Source: CBDCPI01 sp965220245
GTDB lineage: Bacteria; Chloroflexota; Dehalococcoidia; Lucifugimonadales; UBA3495
Direction: 5' to 3'
DNA length: 64,000 bases
Assembly (NCBI GenBank): GCA_965220245.1
Contig: CBDCPI010000006.1
Span: forward strand, 310,001-374,000
The notes below the pieces were generated by a model. The model was not told the DNA's origin. It was given only the letters and a program-made list of their open reading frames with translations, and searched no databases. Positions 26,487 through 34,814 of the stretch are shown here, in pieces. The first letter of the stretch is position 1, and each line of letters opens with the position of its first letter. Position numbers and translations under genes: made by a program.

Positions 26487-27528
26487 CGCTACCTCTCCGA
26501 AAAGTGACCCCGATGGGCAGGCCCGAGGCGCCGGACTCGTCCCAGAGGAGTTGGAGAGACCGCTCCAACTCCCGGACGGCGTTCAACAGGTCGGCCAGAA
26601 GGTAGGCCTGGGCCCTTGGCAGGGCCGACTGGTGACGGTCCTCGGCAGACATGGCGTCCATCTCCGCGCTCAAGCGGCCGATTCCCCGGAGCAGGTCGGC
26701 GGCCACGCCCAAGCGGACCCAGGCGTCCTCCAAGCGGTCCAGGTACTCCCCGGCAGGGCAGCCCTGGGTCAGGCCCTGGTTCAGGTTGGACTCCAGCTGG
26801 GAATCGCAGAGCCACTGCCCGGGGACCGCGCCCCAATGGCCGTACTCCAGCACCGGGTGGCGCCCCTCCAACTCCCCCATCAGGCCGGCCAGGACCGGGC
26901 CAATCCCCGGACGCCACAGCTCGAGGTCCAGGGACTCCACCAGGCCCAAGCCCTGGGACACCCGGAGAGCGGCGTGGGACAACTCGGCATGCTGCTTCTC
27001 CCGCCAGCGGCTCCGGGGGAAGCGGACGGCGGACTCCAAAGCCCGGCGCTCGGCATCATCCTTCCACCAGAGACCCCAGCCCCGGGGTCCGGGAGTCCAG
27101 ACCACGCCGCCGTACCCGGCGCCGGCATAGGGCAGAGACGACCCGAAGTCCAACTCCACCGGGGTCAACTCCCGGACTTCGCCGGTGACCTCCAACCGCA
27201 CCACCGGGCGGCCGCCGCTCCCCAGGAAGAGGGGCTGCCCGTAGCCGGCGGCAAAGGCGCGCTCCGCCGGGGTGAGGTCCCGGCCCGACTCCGGGTGAGC
27301 GGGCCAAGCGGCTCCGGAGCGGCCCGCCGGCCCGGCGGGCCCGGGGTCCACCTTGGAGAAGAGGACCCAGCCCAGGCCGCCGGCAACGAAGACGGCCAGG
27401 ACGGCCATGCCCAGCCGGCCGGAGAGCCAGCCGCCGGGGCGCCACCAGCGCCGGGGGCGGGCGCGCTCCCCGGCGAGGATGTCCCGGGGCGGCTCCGCAG
27501 GAGGGGCCTCCCAGAGCGGGGGCTTCAC
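26380..27528 (-). CDS. Membrane-anchored protein of the envelope operon
   Basis: About 382 aa from GTG 27528, which overlaps the stop of the upstream gene (GTGA). One membrane helix near residues 38-56 (LGMAVLAVFVAGGLGWVLF) after a cytoplasmic head, then a large extracytoplasmic domain with SLPYAGAGYGGVVWTPGPRG, LEYGHWGAVPGQWLCDSQLE and a helical ESNLNQGLTQGCPAGEYLDR region. Unrecognised. The last 35 residues overlap the next gene and are Gly/Pro/Arg-rich, unlike the rest, so the true end may be near GLPIGVTF. Confidence 0.65.
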   Translation of the reverse strand: MKPPLWEAPPAEPPRDILAGERARPRRWWRPGGWLSGRLGMAVLAVFVAGGLGWVLFSKVDPGPAGPAGRSGAAWPAHPESGRDLTPAERAFAAGYGQPLFLGSGGRPVVRLEVTGEVRELTPVELDFGSSLPYAGAGYGGVVWTPGPRGWGLWWKDDAERRALESAVRFPRSRWREKQHAELSHAALRVSQGLGLVESLDLELWRPGIGPVLAGLMGELEGRHPVLEYGHWGAVPGQWLCDSQLESNLNQGLTQGCPAGEYLDRLEDAWVRLGVAADLLRGIGRLSAEMDAMSAEDRHQSALPRAQAYLLADLLNAVRELERSLQLLWDESGASGLPIGVTFRRGSGAFPAGPGPGPLLPGGLFRRRAGSASSAPSGASGP

Positions 27529-28316
27529 TTCTCCGGCTCCCCCAAGCGGAAGAGCTCCCCGCAGATGGAACAGCCGTAGGCCGACATCGCCCGGTTGAAC
27601 GCCTCCAGGGAGTCCTGGGCGTCCCGGAAGATCTGACGCAGCTTCTCCTGGTCCTCCGGAGTCAACGGCTCCTCCTTGGCGGTGGAAGCCAGCAGGACGG
27701 CCGACTCCAGAAGGGACACCGCCGCCCGGACCCGGGACATGCCCTCCTCGACGGTGCGCCCGTAGGCCGACACCACCTCGCCGACCTGGGAAGACGGGGA
27801 AGCCCCCCGCTCCGGGACCGAGTCCAAGAGCTCCCGGGCCTGGGCCACGTCCGGCTCCGCCGCCTGGGGAGACCACTCCCCCGGGCCGGGGAAGAGGACC
27901 TGCCGGAGGTGGAGCCAGGCCCCGGTGTGGGCCCACAGCCGGTCCCCCAAGCCCGCCAGGTAGTCCAGTTCCTCAGCGTTCAGGTAGGGGTTGCGCTCCC
28001 CGGCGGAGTCCAGGGGGTTGAGCACCAAACGTTCCCCCTTGCCGGGAAACAGCTGGGCCTGGAGGGTGGCGGCGATGTCGGGAAGCGGAGTCGGGGTGGG
28101 GGTGGGCTCCATGGCGGCCACGGTAGCCTCCACGCGCCCGGCGACCTCCGACTCGTCAAAGAGGACCGGAACGGGAGCCGGAGGCTCCTCCGGCCCGCCG
28201 CTGAAGAGCACGTAGCCCAGCAGGATGACCAGCAACAGGAAGAGGCTGGCCCCGATGAACAACACCTTGGGCTTGACCTGGGGCAACCGGTCCAGAAGCG
28301 CAGAAACCAAGCTCAC
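27525..28316 (-). CDS. Membrane-anchored protein of the envelope operon
   Basis: 263 aa with one membrane helix (about residues 17-38, KVLFIGASLFLLLVILLGYV), a Pro/Thr linker (PTPTPTPLP) and an extracytoplasmic helical domain containing YLNAEELDYLAGLGDRLWAH. A CSIC pair lies near the C-terminus (GCSICGELF). Unrecognised. It overlaps its upstream neighbour by 4 bp and its downstream neighbour by 4 bp, so the genes are translationally coupled. Confidence 0.7.
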   Translation of the reverse strand: MSLVSALLDRLPQVKPKVLFIGASLFLLLVILLGYVLFSGGPEEPPAPVPVLFDESEVAGRVEATVAAMEPTPTPTPLPDIAATLQAQLFPGKGERLVLNPLDSAGERNPYLNAEELDYLAGLGDRLWAHTGAWLHLRQVLFPGPGEWSPQAAEPDVAQARELLDSVPERGASPSSQVGEVVSAYGRTVEEGMSRVRAAVSLLESAVLLASTAKEEPLTPEDQEKLRQIFRDAQDSLEAFNRAMSAYGCSICGELFRLGEPEK

Positions 28317-28948
28317 CTCAACCGCAGACCGCTGATGATATTCCCCACGCTGGACAGTTGGCTCTCGATGAGCCGCCCGGCGTCATCGAGGTAGAAGGCG
28401 GCCTCGCGGACCAGGGTATGGAACTCCGCCGACTCGGTCCCGGACATGGTCAGCAGGGTGCGCCCGCTGGGCCCCACCCTGATGGAAGCCGCCAGGACGC
28501 GGTCGGCGCCGTACCCCATGACCTGGATGGCGTCCAGCATATTGAGAAAGAGGTAGCGGTACTGCTCCCGCTGGGAAACGGGCATCCTCCGCGAGGTGAG
28601 GCGCTGGAACAGCTCGTCGGCCCGGGCGGTCACCTCGTGGACCTCGATCACCCACTCCAGGTCCACCTCGGCGGGGCCGGAATACTCCAAGAGCGATTGC
28701 AGGTCCCGGTTCAGCCGGCGCATACTCTCCAGGCGCACCTGGTGGCCGTAGAGAAACCGGACCTCGACCAGCACCTCGGGGTTGAGGGTCAAGGCGAAGT
28801 CGGCAGACTCGAAGGACTCGGAGGCCGGCGGCGGGTCATCCCCGAAGTCAATCAGGCCCAGGCCGCCGTCCCCGGCGGCCGCGCCGCCGCAGCCCAGGGC
28901 AGTCAGGAAGACCAACACGGCGATAAGCGCCGTCAACCGGACCCTCAT
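28313..28948 (-). CDS. Lipoprotein, first gene of the envelope operon
   Basis: 211 aa from ATG 28948, chosen because GGAGG lies about 8 nt upstream. Signal peptide with lipobox LTALGC (residues 15-20), then a helical domain: LVEVRFLYGHQVRLESMRRL, VEVDLEWVIEVHEV-like segment, EQYRYLFLNMLDAIQVMGYG. Unrecognised. The four genes on this strand (two lipoproteins flanking two single-pass proteins) probably build one envelope complex, perhaps with the pilin-like proteins at 54-56 kb; that is inference. Confidence 0.7.
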   Translation of the reverse strand: MRVRLTALIAVLVFLTALGCGGAAAGDGGLGLIDFGDDPPPASESFESADFALTLNPEVLVEVRFLYGHQVRLESMRRLNRDLQSLLEYSGPAEVDLEWVIEVHEVTARADELFQRLTSRRMPVSQREQYRYLFLNMLDAIQVMGYGADRVLAASIRVGPSGRTLLTMSGTESAEFHTLVREAAFYLDDAGRLIESQLSSVGNIISGLRLR

Positions 28949-29086
28949 GCCAAGAACCTCCAACCGGACCCCAGCATAACCCGGCCATTCCCCGGGGCGT
29001 TTTAGCAGTAACCGCAAAACGCGGCGGACCCCGCCTATGAGATTCTGTAAAAGGCCGCCGGAGAGACCGGCCGGAAAGGAAGTCCA

Positions 29087-29512
29087 ATGCTCCAAAACGG
29101 CGAGACCACCGAATACACCCCGGACCAGGTGATGCGGTACCACGGAGTGCGGCTGCACCACCAGGCCCACCGGCTGTCCCAGGCCATGGCCCTGGGAGGC
29201 CTGCCGTTTCTCCAGGACTCGATGAACCTGGTCTTCTCCGGCATCGAGCTGGACGAAAACGCCGACATCCAGGGGATGAGCCGGGACCGGGGCCACTACC
29301 GGCAGACCATCAAGGCCCTGGAAAAGGACCACCTGAGCATCAAGAGAAGGGAACACTCGCTCATGAGCGGCATGGCCCTGCAGCTGGTGAACCGGTGCAT
29401 CCTGGAGTGCATGGGGGTCCTGGACCTGATGGACAACTACCCGGGGCTGACGGCGGCGGAAGACCGGCCCGGCCAGGGCCGACAGACCGGGAACGAAGGA
29501 GAGGGACCTTGA
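29087..29512 (+). CDS. Hypothetical helical protein upstream of the M50 protease
   Basis: 141 aa, mainly helical, with DQVMRYHGVRLHHQAHRLSQ, ALEKDHLSIKRREHSLMSGM and LQLVNRCILECMGVLDLMDN. No membrane segment or known motif. The stop overlaps the TTG start of the M50 protease gene (TTGA), so they are co-translated. It is divergent from the envelope operon. Confidence 0.65.
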   Translation: MLQNGETTEYTPDQVMRYHGVRLHHQAHRLSQAMALGGLPFLQDSMNLVFSGIELDENADIQGMSRDRGHYRQTIKALEKDHLSIKRREHSLMSGMALQLVNRCILECMGVLDLMDNYPGLTAAEDRPGQGRQTGNEGEGP

Positions 29513-30804
29513 CCATCTTTCTGTACTACCTGAGCTTCCTGCCGCTGGTGCTGGCGGTGCTGGCCATCCACGAGTTCGGGCACCTGGCCGCCGCCCGCCT
29601 GTGCGGAGTGAGGGTGAGCGCCTTCCAGATCGGCTTCGGCCGGAAGCTCCTGTCCCTCCAGACGGGCCGCACCGCGGCGGCGCTGACCCCGCAGACCGCG
29701 GTCCTGGGCCCCGGCGGGCGGAGGCCCCGGCAGGGAGAGCAGGCCTGCGTCTACGTGACCCGGGGGCCGGACGGCGGCTACACCGCCACCGCGCTGCTGC
29801 CGGAAGGAAACTGGAGGAGGTTCACCGGAGAGGAGCGGAAAGCCGTCCTGCGGCAAAACGAGGAGCACCTGCAGCTGCGGGGGCGGGTCCGGGAGATAGA
29901 CGGGCAGCGGGTGGTGCTGGCGGACATGACCTGGTCGCTGCACCTGGTGCCCCTGATGGCGGGGGTGTCCCTGCCCGAGGACCCCGGCCGGGGAATCGGA
30001 GACGCCTACAACCTGGCCTCCTGGCCCCGGCGGATGCTGATCATCCTGGCCGGGCCCCTGGCCAACCTGGCCCTGCTGACCGGGGTGATCCTGGCCCTGG
30101 CGGCCTTTCCCATAACCGGGGGCAACTCGCCCACCCTGGCGGTGGAGCGGGTGATTCCGGGGAGCCCGGCGGAGCTGGCCGGGTTCCGGACCGGGGACCG
30201 GATCATCGAGGCCGGGACCACCCTGATGCCCGGCGGCCGGGAACTGCGGAACGCCTTGCGGCGGGCCGGGGAGGCCGGACGGGGCCTGGACGTGCAGGTA
30301 ATGCGCCGGCAGGAGACCCTGGCCCTGAGGGTGAAGCCAAGCCCCGAGACCGGGAGGGCCGGGCTGGAGCTGACCGAGCTCGTTCCACCGGAGCAGTCCC
30401 ACTCGATGGCGCCCCGGGCCATGGGGCAGCGGCTGAACAACCTGGGCGAAGCCTACTTCGGCTCCATCGCCTCCCTGCTGGGAGGCGGGAACACCGGCGC
30501 CTCGGAGGTGTCCGGGCTGCTGCTGGGAATGCACCAGACGGCCCAAGCGGTGGAATACGCCGGGCTGAAGGCCTGGCTGGCGGTCCTGGGCGCGGTCACC
30601 ATGAGCGTCGCCCTGCTGAACCTGCTGCCGGTGCCGCCCCTGGACGGCTACCAGATGGCGACGCAGACGCTGCAGGCGCTGCGGCGCGGGAAACCCATCA
30701 GTGCAAGGGCGGACCGGGCGATGACCTTCTGCGGGATGATGCTCATCCTGCTGACCGGGACGTACCTGCTGCTGAGCGACATCCTGGACCTGCTGGAAGG
30801 ATAG
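29509..30804 (+). CDS. M50-family site-2 intramembrane metalloprotease with PDZ domain (RseP-like)
   Basis: 431 aa from TTG 29509 (GAGAGGGACC upstream). The first membrane segment carries HEFGH (about residues 23-27), the zinc site. Further segments: LIILAGPLANLALLTGVILA; a PDZ domain with VIPGSPAELAGFRTGDRIIE; and the third catalytic motif in LLPVPPLDGYQM near the C-terminus (Asp of LDGYQ). S2P proteases cleave anti-sigma factors or signal-peptide remnants in the membrane. Longer than minimal S2Ps because of a 90-residue insertion before the GPLAN segment. Intact. Confidence 0.88.
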   Translation: MTIFLYYLSFLPLVLAVLAIHEFGHLAAARLCGVRVSAFQIGFGRKLLSLQTGRTAAALTPQTAVLGPGGRRPRQGEQACVYVTRGPDGGYTATALLPEGNWRRFTGEERKAVLRQNEEHLQLRGRVREIDGQRVVLADMTWSLHLVPLMAGVSLPEDPGRGIGDAYNLASWPRRMLIILAGPLANLALLTGVILALAAFPITGGNSPTLAVERVIPGSPAELAGFRTGDRIIEAGTTLMPGGRELRNALRRAGEAGRGLDVQVMRRQETLALRVKPSPETGRAGLELTELVPPEQSHSMAPRAMGQRLNNLGEAYFGSIASLLGGGNTGASEVSGLLLGMHQTAQAVEYAGLKAWLAVLGAVTMSVALLNLLPVPPLDGYQMATQTLQALRRGKPISARADRAMTFCGMMLILLTGTYLLLSDILDLLEG

Positions 30805-30845
30805 GGAGCAGGGACTCCGCGGCACGCAACGGGAGCGTGGGAAAA

Positions 30846-31121
30846 ATGGACCAGGCGCTGACCACCTTGGCGGAAATCATGATCGTGGCAGTCATCTTTC
30901 TGATGATGGGCAAAGCCTGGAGAGAGAAGGAAGAAGAGGCGAAGGGAGTCTGGCTCAGGGTCCGGAGCGCGGGACCCGGACGGGAGGCACGCCAGTCTCC
31001 AGTCCCCGGAGGGCGTCACCGGAGAATACGGCGCCGCCAAAGCCGGCCCTGGTGCCGGGGCAGGGGCGCAGGGCCGGAGCCGGCCCGGGCCAGCCGGACC
31101 GGGAAGCAAAACCGGAGATAG
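30846..31121 (+). CDS. Small single-pass membrane protein
   Basis: 91 aa: MDQALTTLAEIMIVAVIFLM is a membrane helix (about residues 6-24), then a highly basic tail (many Arg). No family recognised. It follows the M50 gene by 41 bp; the Arg-rich tail may partly reflect GC-rich sequence, so the true end is uncertain. Confidence 0.45.
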   Translation: MDQALTTLAEIMIVAVIFLMMGKAWREKEEEAKGVWLRVRSAGPGREARQSPVPGGRHRRIRRRQSRPWCRGRGAGPEPARASRTGKQNRR

Positions 31122-31132
31122 GAGAAGCCGAA

Positions 31133-31504
31133 ATGAAGGACTGTCAATGCGGGCTGCCGCCGGAAATGGCCCTGGCCGGGGCCGCCGCCCAGCTGTGTAA
31201 CCACAGCAGCCTGGAAGAGGCCCAAAAAGTCCAGGAGCAACTCATCGAGTTGTTGGACGGGCTGGCGGACAACATACCGGCGGAGGAGCTCTTCAGCAAG
31301 CCGCTGAGCGAAGTGGCGGAGACCTACATGAGGAAGGTGGTGGGAAACGACTACCACCTGATGTACCAACAGGAACACAACATCCTGATGGTGTCCTTCC
31401 TGAGACAGGTGAGCCTGGGAGTGCAGGCGCTGCAGGCCGGCATGGTGCTGCGGCTGCAAGAGAGCGGTCGCGCCGGAGACAACAGACCCCCCCAGCCGGG
31501 CTAG
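31133..31504 (+). CDS. Hypothetical helical protein
   Basis: 123 aa from ATG 31133 (GGAGAAG upstream). Begins MKDCQCGLPPEMALAGAAAQ, with two cysteines near the N-terminus, then a helical body (LEEAQKVQEQLIELLDGLAD, EVAETYMRKVVGNDYHLMYQ). Part of the run of small genes after the M50 protease. Not recognised. Confidence 0.6.
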   Translation: MKDCQCGLPPEMALAGAAAQLCNHSSLEEAQKVQEQLIELLDGLADNIPAEELFSKPLSEVAETYMRKVVGNDYHLMYQQEHNILMVSFLRQVSLGVQALQAGMVLRLQESGRAGDNRPPQPG

Positions 31505-31563
31505 GGCCGGGCGGACGCAGGCCCGGAAACCGGAAGAGAAGACGCCGCCGGCAAAAGGAGACC

Positions 31564-31905
31564 ATGGCCAAGGAGACCATGACCAAGGAAACAAGGACCG
31601 TCTTCGGGCTGGAGGACATCGCCGCCGTCCGGTTCCGGTGCGCCGGGTGCGGCAAGGAGCTGTCCCTGGCCCTGGGCGGCACGGAGGCGCTGCCCGGCGA
31701 ATGCCCGTCCTGCCGGAGCCCCTGGAAGCCGCCGAGAGCGGACGCCCCCAAGGTGGTGCAAGACTTTCTCAAGAGCATGCGGACCCTGCTGGGACTCCGG
31801 GAAGCCATCGGGAAAAGGGTGACCGTCACCTTCGAACTGCGGGAGCAGACAGCGCCGCAACCCCAGCCAACCGCAGCCGCATCCAGACTCTCCAAGGAAC
31901 AATAA
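31564..31905 (+). CDS. Zinc-ribbon protein
   Basis: 113 aa with a zinc ribbon at about residues 27-48 (RCAGCGKELSLALGG, then GECPSCRSPW: CxxC...CxxC) followed by a helical segment DFLKSMRTLLGLREAIGKRV. An AAGGAGACC site precedes the ATG. Probably a small regulatory or nucleic-acid-binding protein. Followed by the DsbA-like gene 13 bp later. Confidence 0.65.
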   Translation: MAKETMTKETRTVFGLEDIAAVRFRCAGCGKELSLALGGTEALPGECPSCRSPWKPPRADAPKVVQDFLKSMRTLLGLREAIGKRVTVTFELREQTAPQPQPTAAASRLSKEQ

Positions 31906-31918
31906 GATTCCGCAGCAA

Positions 31919-32581
31919 GTGAAATCCATCCTCATCCGGACGGCGCTGATTGCAATAGTCCTTCTGCCCTTCCTGGTCACCGCGGTCATCCTCCTCACCG
32001 GGCGGGACAACGGCGGGAACAATGCTCTCCCCGGACCGGAAGCGAAACCCGCCGGGAACGGAGGCATCCCCCTCCGGACAGGAGAGACCCCGGTGCTGAC
32101 CGAGTTCGGGGACTTCCAGTGCATCCACTGCGCCCGGTTCGCCCTGGGGATCATGCAAGAGATAGACCGGGACCTGGTCCGGACCGGACGGCTGGAGTTC
32201 GAGTACCGCCACTACCCCTTCCTGGGGCCGGAATCCCTCCTCGCCGCCGAGGCCGCCGAGTGCGCCCGGGACCAGGGACGGTTCCCGGAATATCACGACG
32301 CCCTCTACCTGCTGACCCTGGAGAGGCGCCCCCTGACCTCCGAGGCCCTGGCCAGAGCCGCCGGCGAGACCGGGCTGGACCGGGCCCGGTTCCAGGAGTG
32401 CACCCAAGCCGGCGCGCACCGGGAGCGGGTAAGGGAGGACAAGGAATACGGGCGCAGCCTGGGAGTGCGGGGCACCCCAACCCTCTTCCTGGACGGGCAA
32501 CCCCTAGAGTGGCGAGACTACCGGGACCTGCGGGACCGGATAGACGCCCGCTTGGCGGAATACGGAAAACCCGGCCAATAG
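31919..32581 (+). CDS. DsbA/DSBA-like thioredoxin-fold oxidoreductase, membrane-anchored
   Basis: 220 aa from GTG 31919. An N-terminal signal anchor (residues 5-25, IRTALIAIVLLPFLVTAVIL) leads to a thioredoxin fold with the active site FGDFQCIHCARFAL (C-x-x-C, about residues 62-75), the DsbA helical insert YHDALYLLTLERRPLTSEAL, and the cis-Pro motif GVRGTPTLFLDG (about 182-193). It would form disulfides in extracytoplasmic proteins, plausibly the cysteine-containing envelope proteins of this element. Confidence 0.85.
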   Translation: MKSILIRTALIAIVLLPFLVTAVILLTGRDNGGNNALPGPEAKPAGNGGIPLRTGETPVLTEFGDFQCIHCARFALGIMQEIDRDLVRTGRLEFEYRHYPFLGPESLLAAEAAECARDQGRFPEYHDALYLLTLERRPLTSEALARAAGETGLDRARFQECTQAGAHRERVREDKEYGRSLGVRGTPTLFLDGQPLEWRDYRDLRDRIDARLAEYGKPGQ

Positions 32582-32688
32582 CCGGAGTCCCGGAACTGCT
32601 CCCGCTCCTCCAACCCCTCCTCGTGCTGCCTCACGGGACTCACGGCGGTCCTGTGGGCGGAAACCACCGGCCGGCGCGGACACCGGAC

Positions 32689-32805
32689 GGCGGGGCGGCG
32701 CTTATCTCGGCCCCGCGCCGCCCCGCCAAGGAAACCCGCGAGGCGGGGAAGGAGAGGAGAGATGCGGAAAACGTCCAACATGCACACGGAAAGAGGACAC
32801 ATAAG
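32689..32805 (+). promoter_or_regulatory. Leader with 13-bp GC hairpin, copy 1 of a repeated arrangement
   Basis: GGCGGGGCGGCGC at 32689-32701 pairs with GCGCCGCCCCGCC at 32715-32727. About 35 bases later an ATG opens a short frame beginning ATGCGGAAAACGTCCAACAT (32762), which ends within 60 bases before the next real gene. The same hairpin core and a near-identical short start recur at 33223-33321. Possible attenuator or leader peptide; no family known to me. Confidence 0.5.
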
Positions 32806-33108
32806 ATGGGAATAGACGACGCGACCCTGGGCAGGTTGGCCATACGCCGCCAGCAAACGGCAGCCCGCATCCGGGAAATCGAGGACAGCGTCAGAGTTAA
32901 AGCCGGAGAGATTTCCAACCTCGGCGCAGCGCTGCAGAGCGGCCTCGACAGGTTCCAAGTCCTGGACAGCGGGTCCCTCTACTGGGACCGCGGGACCCCG
33001 TTCTGCCCGGAAACCGTCCAGCTCCTGGCGGAGGAACTCCAGGAGCTCGGAGAGGTCCAGAAGGAGCACGACTACCTGGCCAGGCAACTCGCCGACGAGA
33101 GATTCTGA
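32806..33108 (+). CDS. Hypothetical coiled-coil protein
   Basis: 100 aa from ATG 32806. Helical throughout: LGRLAIRRQQTAARIREIED, VQLLAEELQELGEVQKEHDY. No cysteine or membrane segment. It lies between the two copies of the hairpin leader. Not recognised. Confidence 0.6.
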   Translation: MGIDDATLGRLAIRRQQTAARIREIEDSVRVKAGEISNLGAALQSGLDRFQVLDSGSLYWDRGTPFCPETVQLLAEELQELGEVQKEHDYLARQLADERF

Positions 33109-33222
33109 ACCGGCCGGAGAAAGACGGCCCCGGCGCCTTTGGGGGTGGAGCTTCAGCGTGGATATGCTGCGCATGGCAGGAACCGCCAGCCACAGCAGGG
33201 AAACCGGCCCGCTCGACGGCCT

Positions 33223-33321
33223 CGGGGCGGCGCGGGGCAGAGAGAAGCGCCGCCCCGTCGGGGAGGCCCAACACCCAGGGAGGAAGAGCCGAAATGGAGA
33301 AAACGGCCAACATCCACACAG
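33223..33321 (+). promoter_or_regulatory. Leader with GC hairpin, copy 2 of a repeated arrangement
   Basis: CGGGGCGGCGC at 33223-33233 pairs with GCGCCGCCCCG at 33247-33257, the same stem as copy 1. ATGGAGAAAACGGCCAACAT at 33294 matches the short start of copy 1 at 17 of 20 bases. It precedes the SLOG/radical-SAM gene. Confidence 0.5.
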
Positions 33322-33362
33322 TATCCGGACCCGGCCCGGACCCGGCCGAAAGGAGGACCGGG

Positions 33363-34796
33363 ATGAAAGTACTGGTATGCGGTGGAAGGGACTACCGGGA
33401 CCGGAAGTTCCTGGAGGAGACCCTGGACCACCTGAAACCCGCCATGATAGTCCACGGGAACGCCGCCGGAGCGGACACCCTGGCCGGCCGGTACGCCCGG
33501 GAGCGGGGCATCCCCTGCACCCCGTACCCGCCCGACCGGAAGCTGGACGGACCAGGAAGGGACTGGAAGTTCCGCCGGAACGAGCGGATGCTGCACAGCG
33601 CCAAGCCGGACCTGGTAGCCGCCTTCCCCGGCGGACCGGGCACGGCCCACATGGTCCGGACCGCCAAGAAGGCCGGGTACCCCGTGCGGCAGTTCGCCCC
33701 CGAGGGCCCGGCAGAGCGCCCAAGCGGCAAAGGCACAGGAGAAGAAGCCATGAGCACGGAGACACAGGACCGCCCCTGGGGATGGAAGAGCATACCCCGG
33801 CCGGCAAGGACCAGCCCGCCGGAAAGCTCGGCCCCCGCAGCCCGCCGCCAAAGGGCCGCCCCGCCGGGAGGCGGGAGTCTCATCCCGGCCTCACCGCTGC
33901 CGGCAGGAGTGCCGGAGCGGATCGGGCAGACCCAGGTGGGCGTCATCGAGTACCAGAACCTGGTGACCCAGGGCAGCGGCTTCATCAGCGCCTACGACCA
34001 CGTCATCAACCCCTACTCCGGCTGCAGCTTCGGCTGCCAGTACTGCTACGCCTCGAACTTCAACACCACCGCGAAGAAGACGCGGGACTGGGGAAAATGG
34101 GTGCAGGTAAAGACCAACGCCGTGGAGCAGATGATGGACCTTCCCCAAGGGGAGCTGAACGGAAGGACCATCTACATGGCGACGGTCACCGACCCCTACC
34201 AGCCGGTGGAGCGGACGGCGAAGGTCACCCGGGGAATCCTGGAAGCGATGGTCGAGCGGCAGCCCCGGGTGAAGTTGGTAATCCAGACCCGGAGCACCCT
34301 GGTGACCCGGGACATACCCCTCCTGCTGAAGCTGGTGGAGCAGGGCGGCAGGGTGCAGGTGAACATGACGGTGAGCACCGGCGACGACGGGGTGAGGAAG
34401 CTCTACGAGCCGGGCTGCAGCAGCATCGAGGCCCGGCTGAAGGCGATTCAGACAGTCCACGACGGCGGGCTGCAGGGCTGCGTGACCATGACCCCGATGC
34501 TGCCCATGGGGGACGCGGCGGGCTTCGCCGGGAGGCTGCTGGAGACGGGCATCCGCCGGTTCATCTGCCAGCCCTTCCGGCACCCGGGCCAGGACCGGGG
34601 GGAGAACATCGCCCGGACCGACCGGCGGGCCATCGAGTGCGCCATGGCGCACTTCGGGGTGGAGACGGCGGAGGAAGCCGTCCGGCGTTACAACGAGGGA
34701 TACCGCCGGGACCTGCAGGCCCTGAAGGAGGTCCTGCTGAAGGAGAAGGGAGTGGTGCTGGGGCAGGACAGGGCCGGATTCCGGCCCCCGTTCTAA
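33363..34796 (+). CDS. SLOG (YspA/DUF2493-like)-radical SAM (SPL-like) fusion protein
   Basis: 477 aa from ATG 33363 (GGAGGACCGGG upstream; an earlier ATG at 33294 belongs to the leader). Residues 1-115 are a SLOG Rossmann domain: MKVLVCGGRDYRDRKFLEET, PAMIVHGNAAGADTLAGRYA, FPGGPGTAHMVRTAKKAGYP, a nucleotide-binding fold linked to signalling. After a Pro-rich linker comes a radical SAM domain with the cluster motif YSGCSFGCQYCYASNF (C-x3... spacing C-x3-C-x2-C), ATVTDPYQPVER and GGRVQVNMTVSTGDDGVRKL, resembling the spore photoproduct lyase-like group. An ATG at 33750 with AGGAGAAG could give a separate radical SAM protein, but no stop separates the domains. Confidence 0.8.
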   Translation: MKVLVCGGRDYRDRKFLEETLDHLKPAMIVHGNAAGADTLAGRYARERGIPCTPYPPDRKLDGPGRDWKFRRNERMLHSAKPDLVAAFPGGPGTAHMVRTAKKAGYPVRQFAPEGPAERPSGKGTGEEAMSTETQDRPWGWKSIPRPARTSPPESSAPAARRQRAAPPGGGSLIPASPLPAGVPERIGQTQVGVIEYQNLVTQGSGFISAYDHVINPYSGCSFGCQYCYASNFNTTAKKTRDWGKWVQVKTNAVEQMMDLPQGELNGRTIYMATVTDPYQPVERTAKVTRGILEAMVERQPRVKLVIQTRSTLVTRDIPLLLKLVEQGGRVQVNMTVSTGDDGVRKLYEPGCSSIEARLKAIQTVHDGGLQGCVTMTPMLPMGDAAGFAGRLLETGIRRFICQPFRHPGQDRGENIARTDRRAIECAMAHFGVETAEEAVRRYNEGYRRDLQALKEVLLKEKGVVLGQDRAGFRPPF

Positions 34797-34814
34797 GGCC
34801 TGTGGAGAAATGGA

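Noticed and set aside
26266..31121. Long plus- and minus-strand open frames opposite the envelope operon and the M50 gene
   Set aside because: They are Gly/Pro/Arg-rich mirror frames of GC-rich genes without motifs or ribosome sites; the opposite strand has signal peptides, HEFGH and coupled starts.
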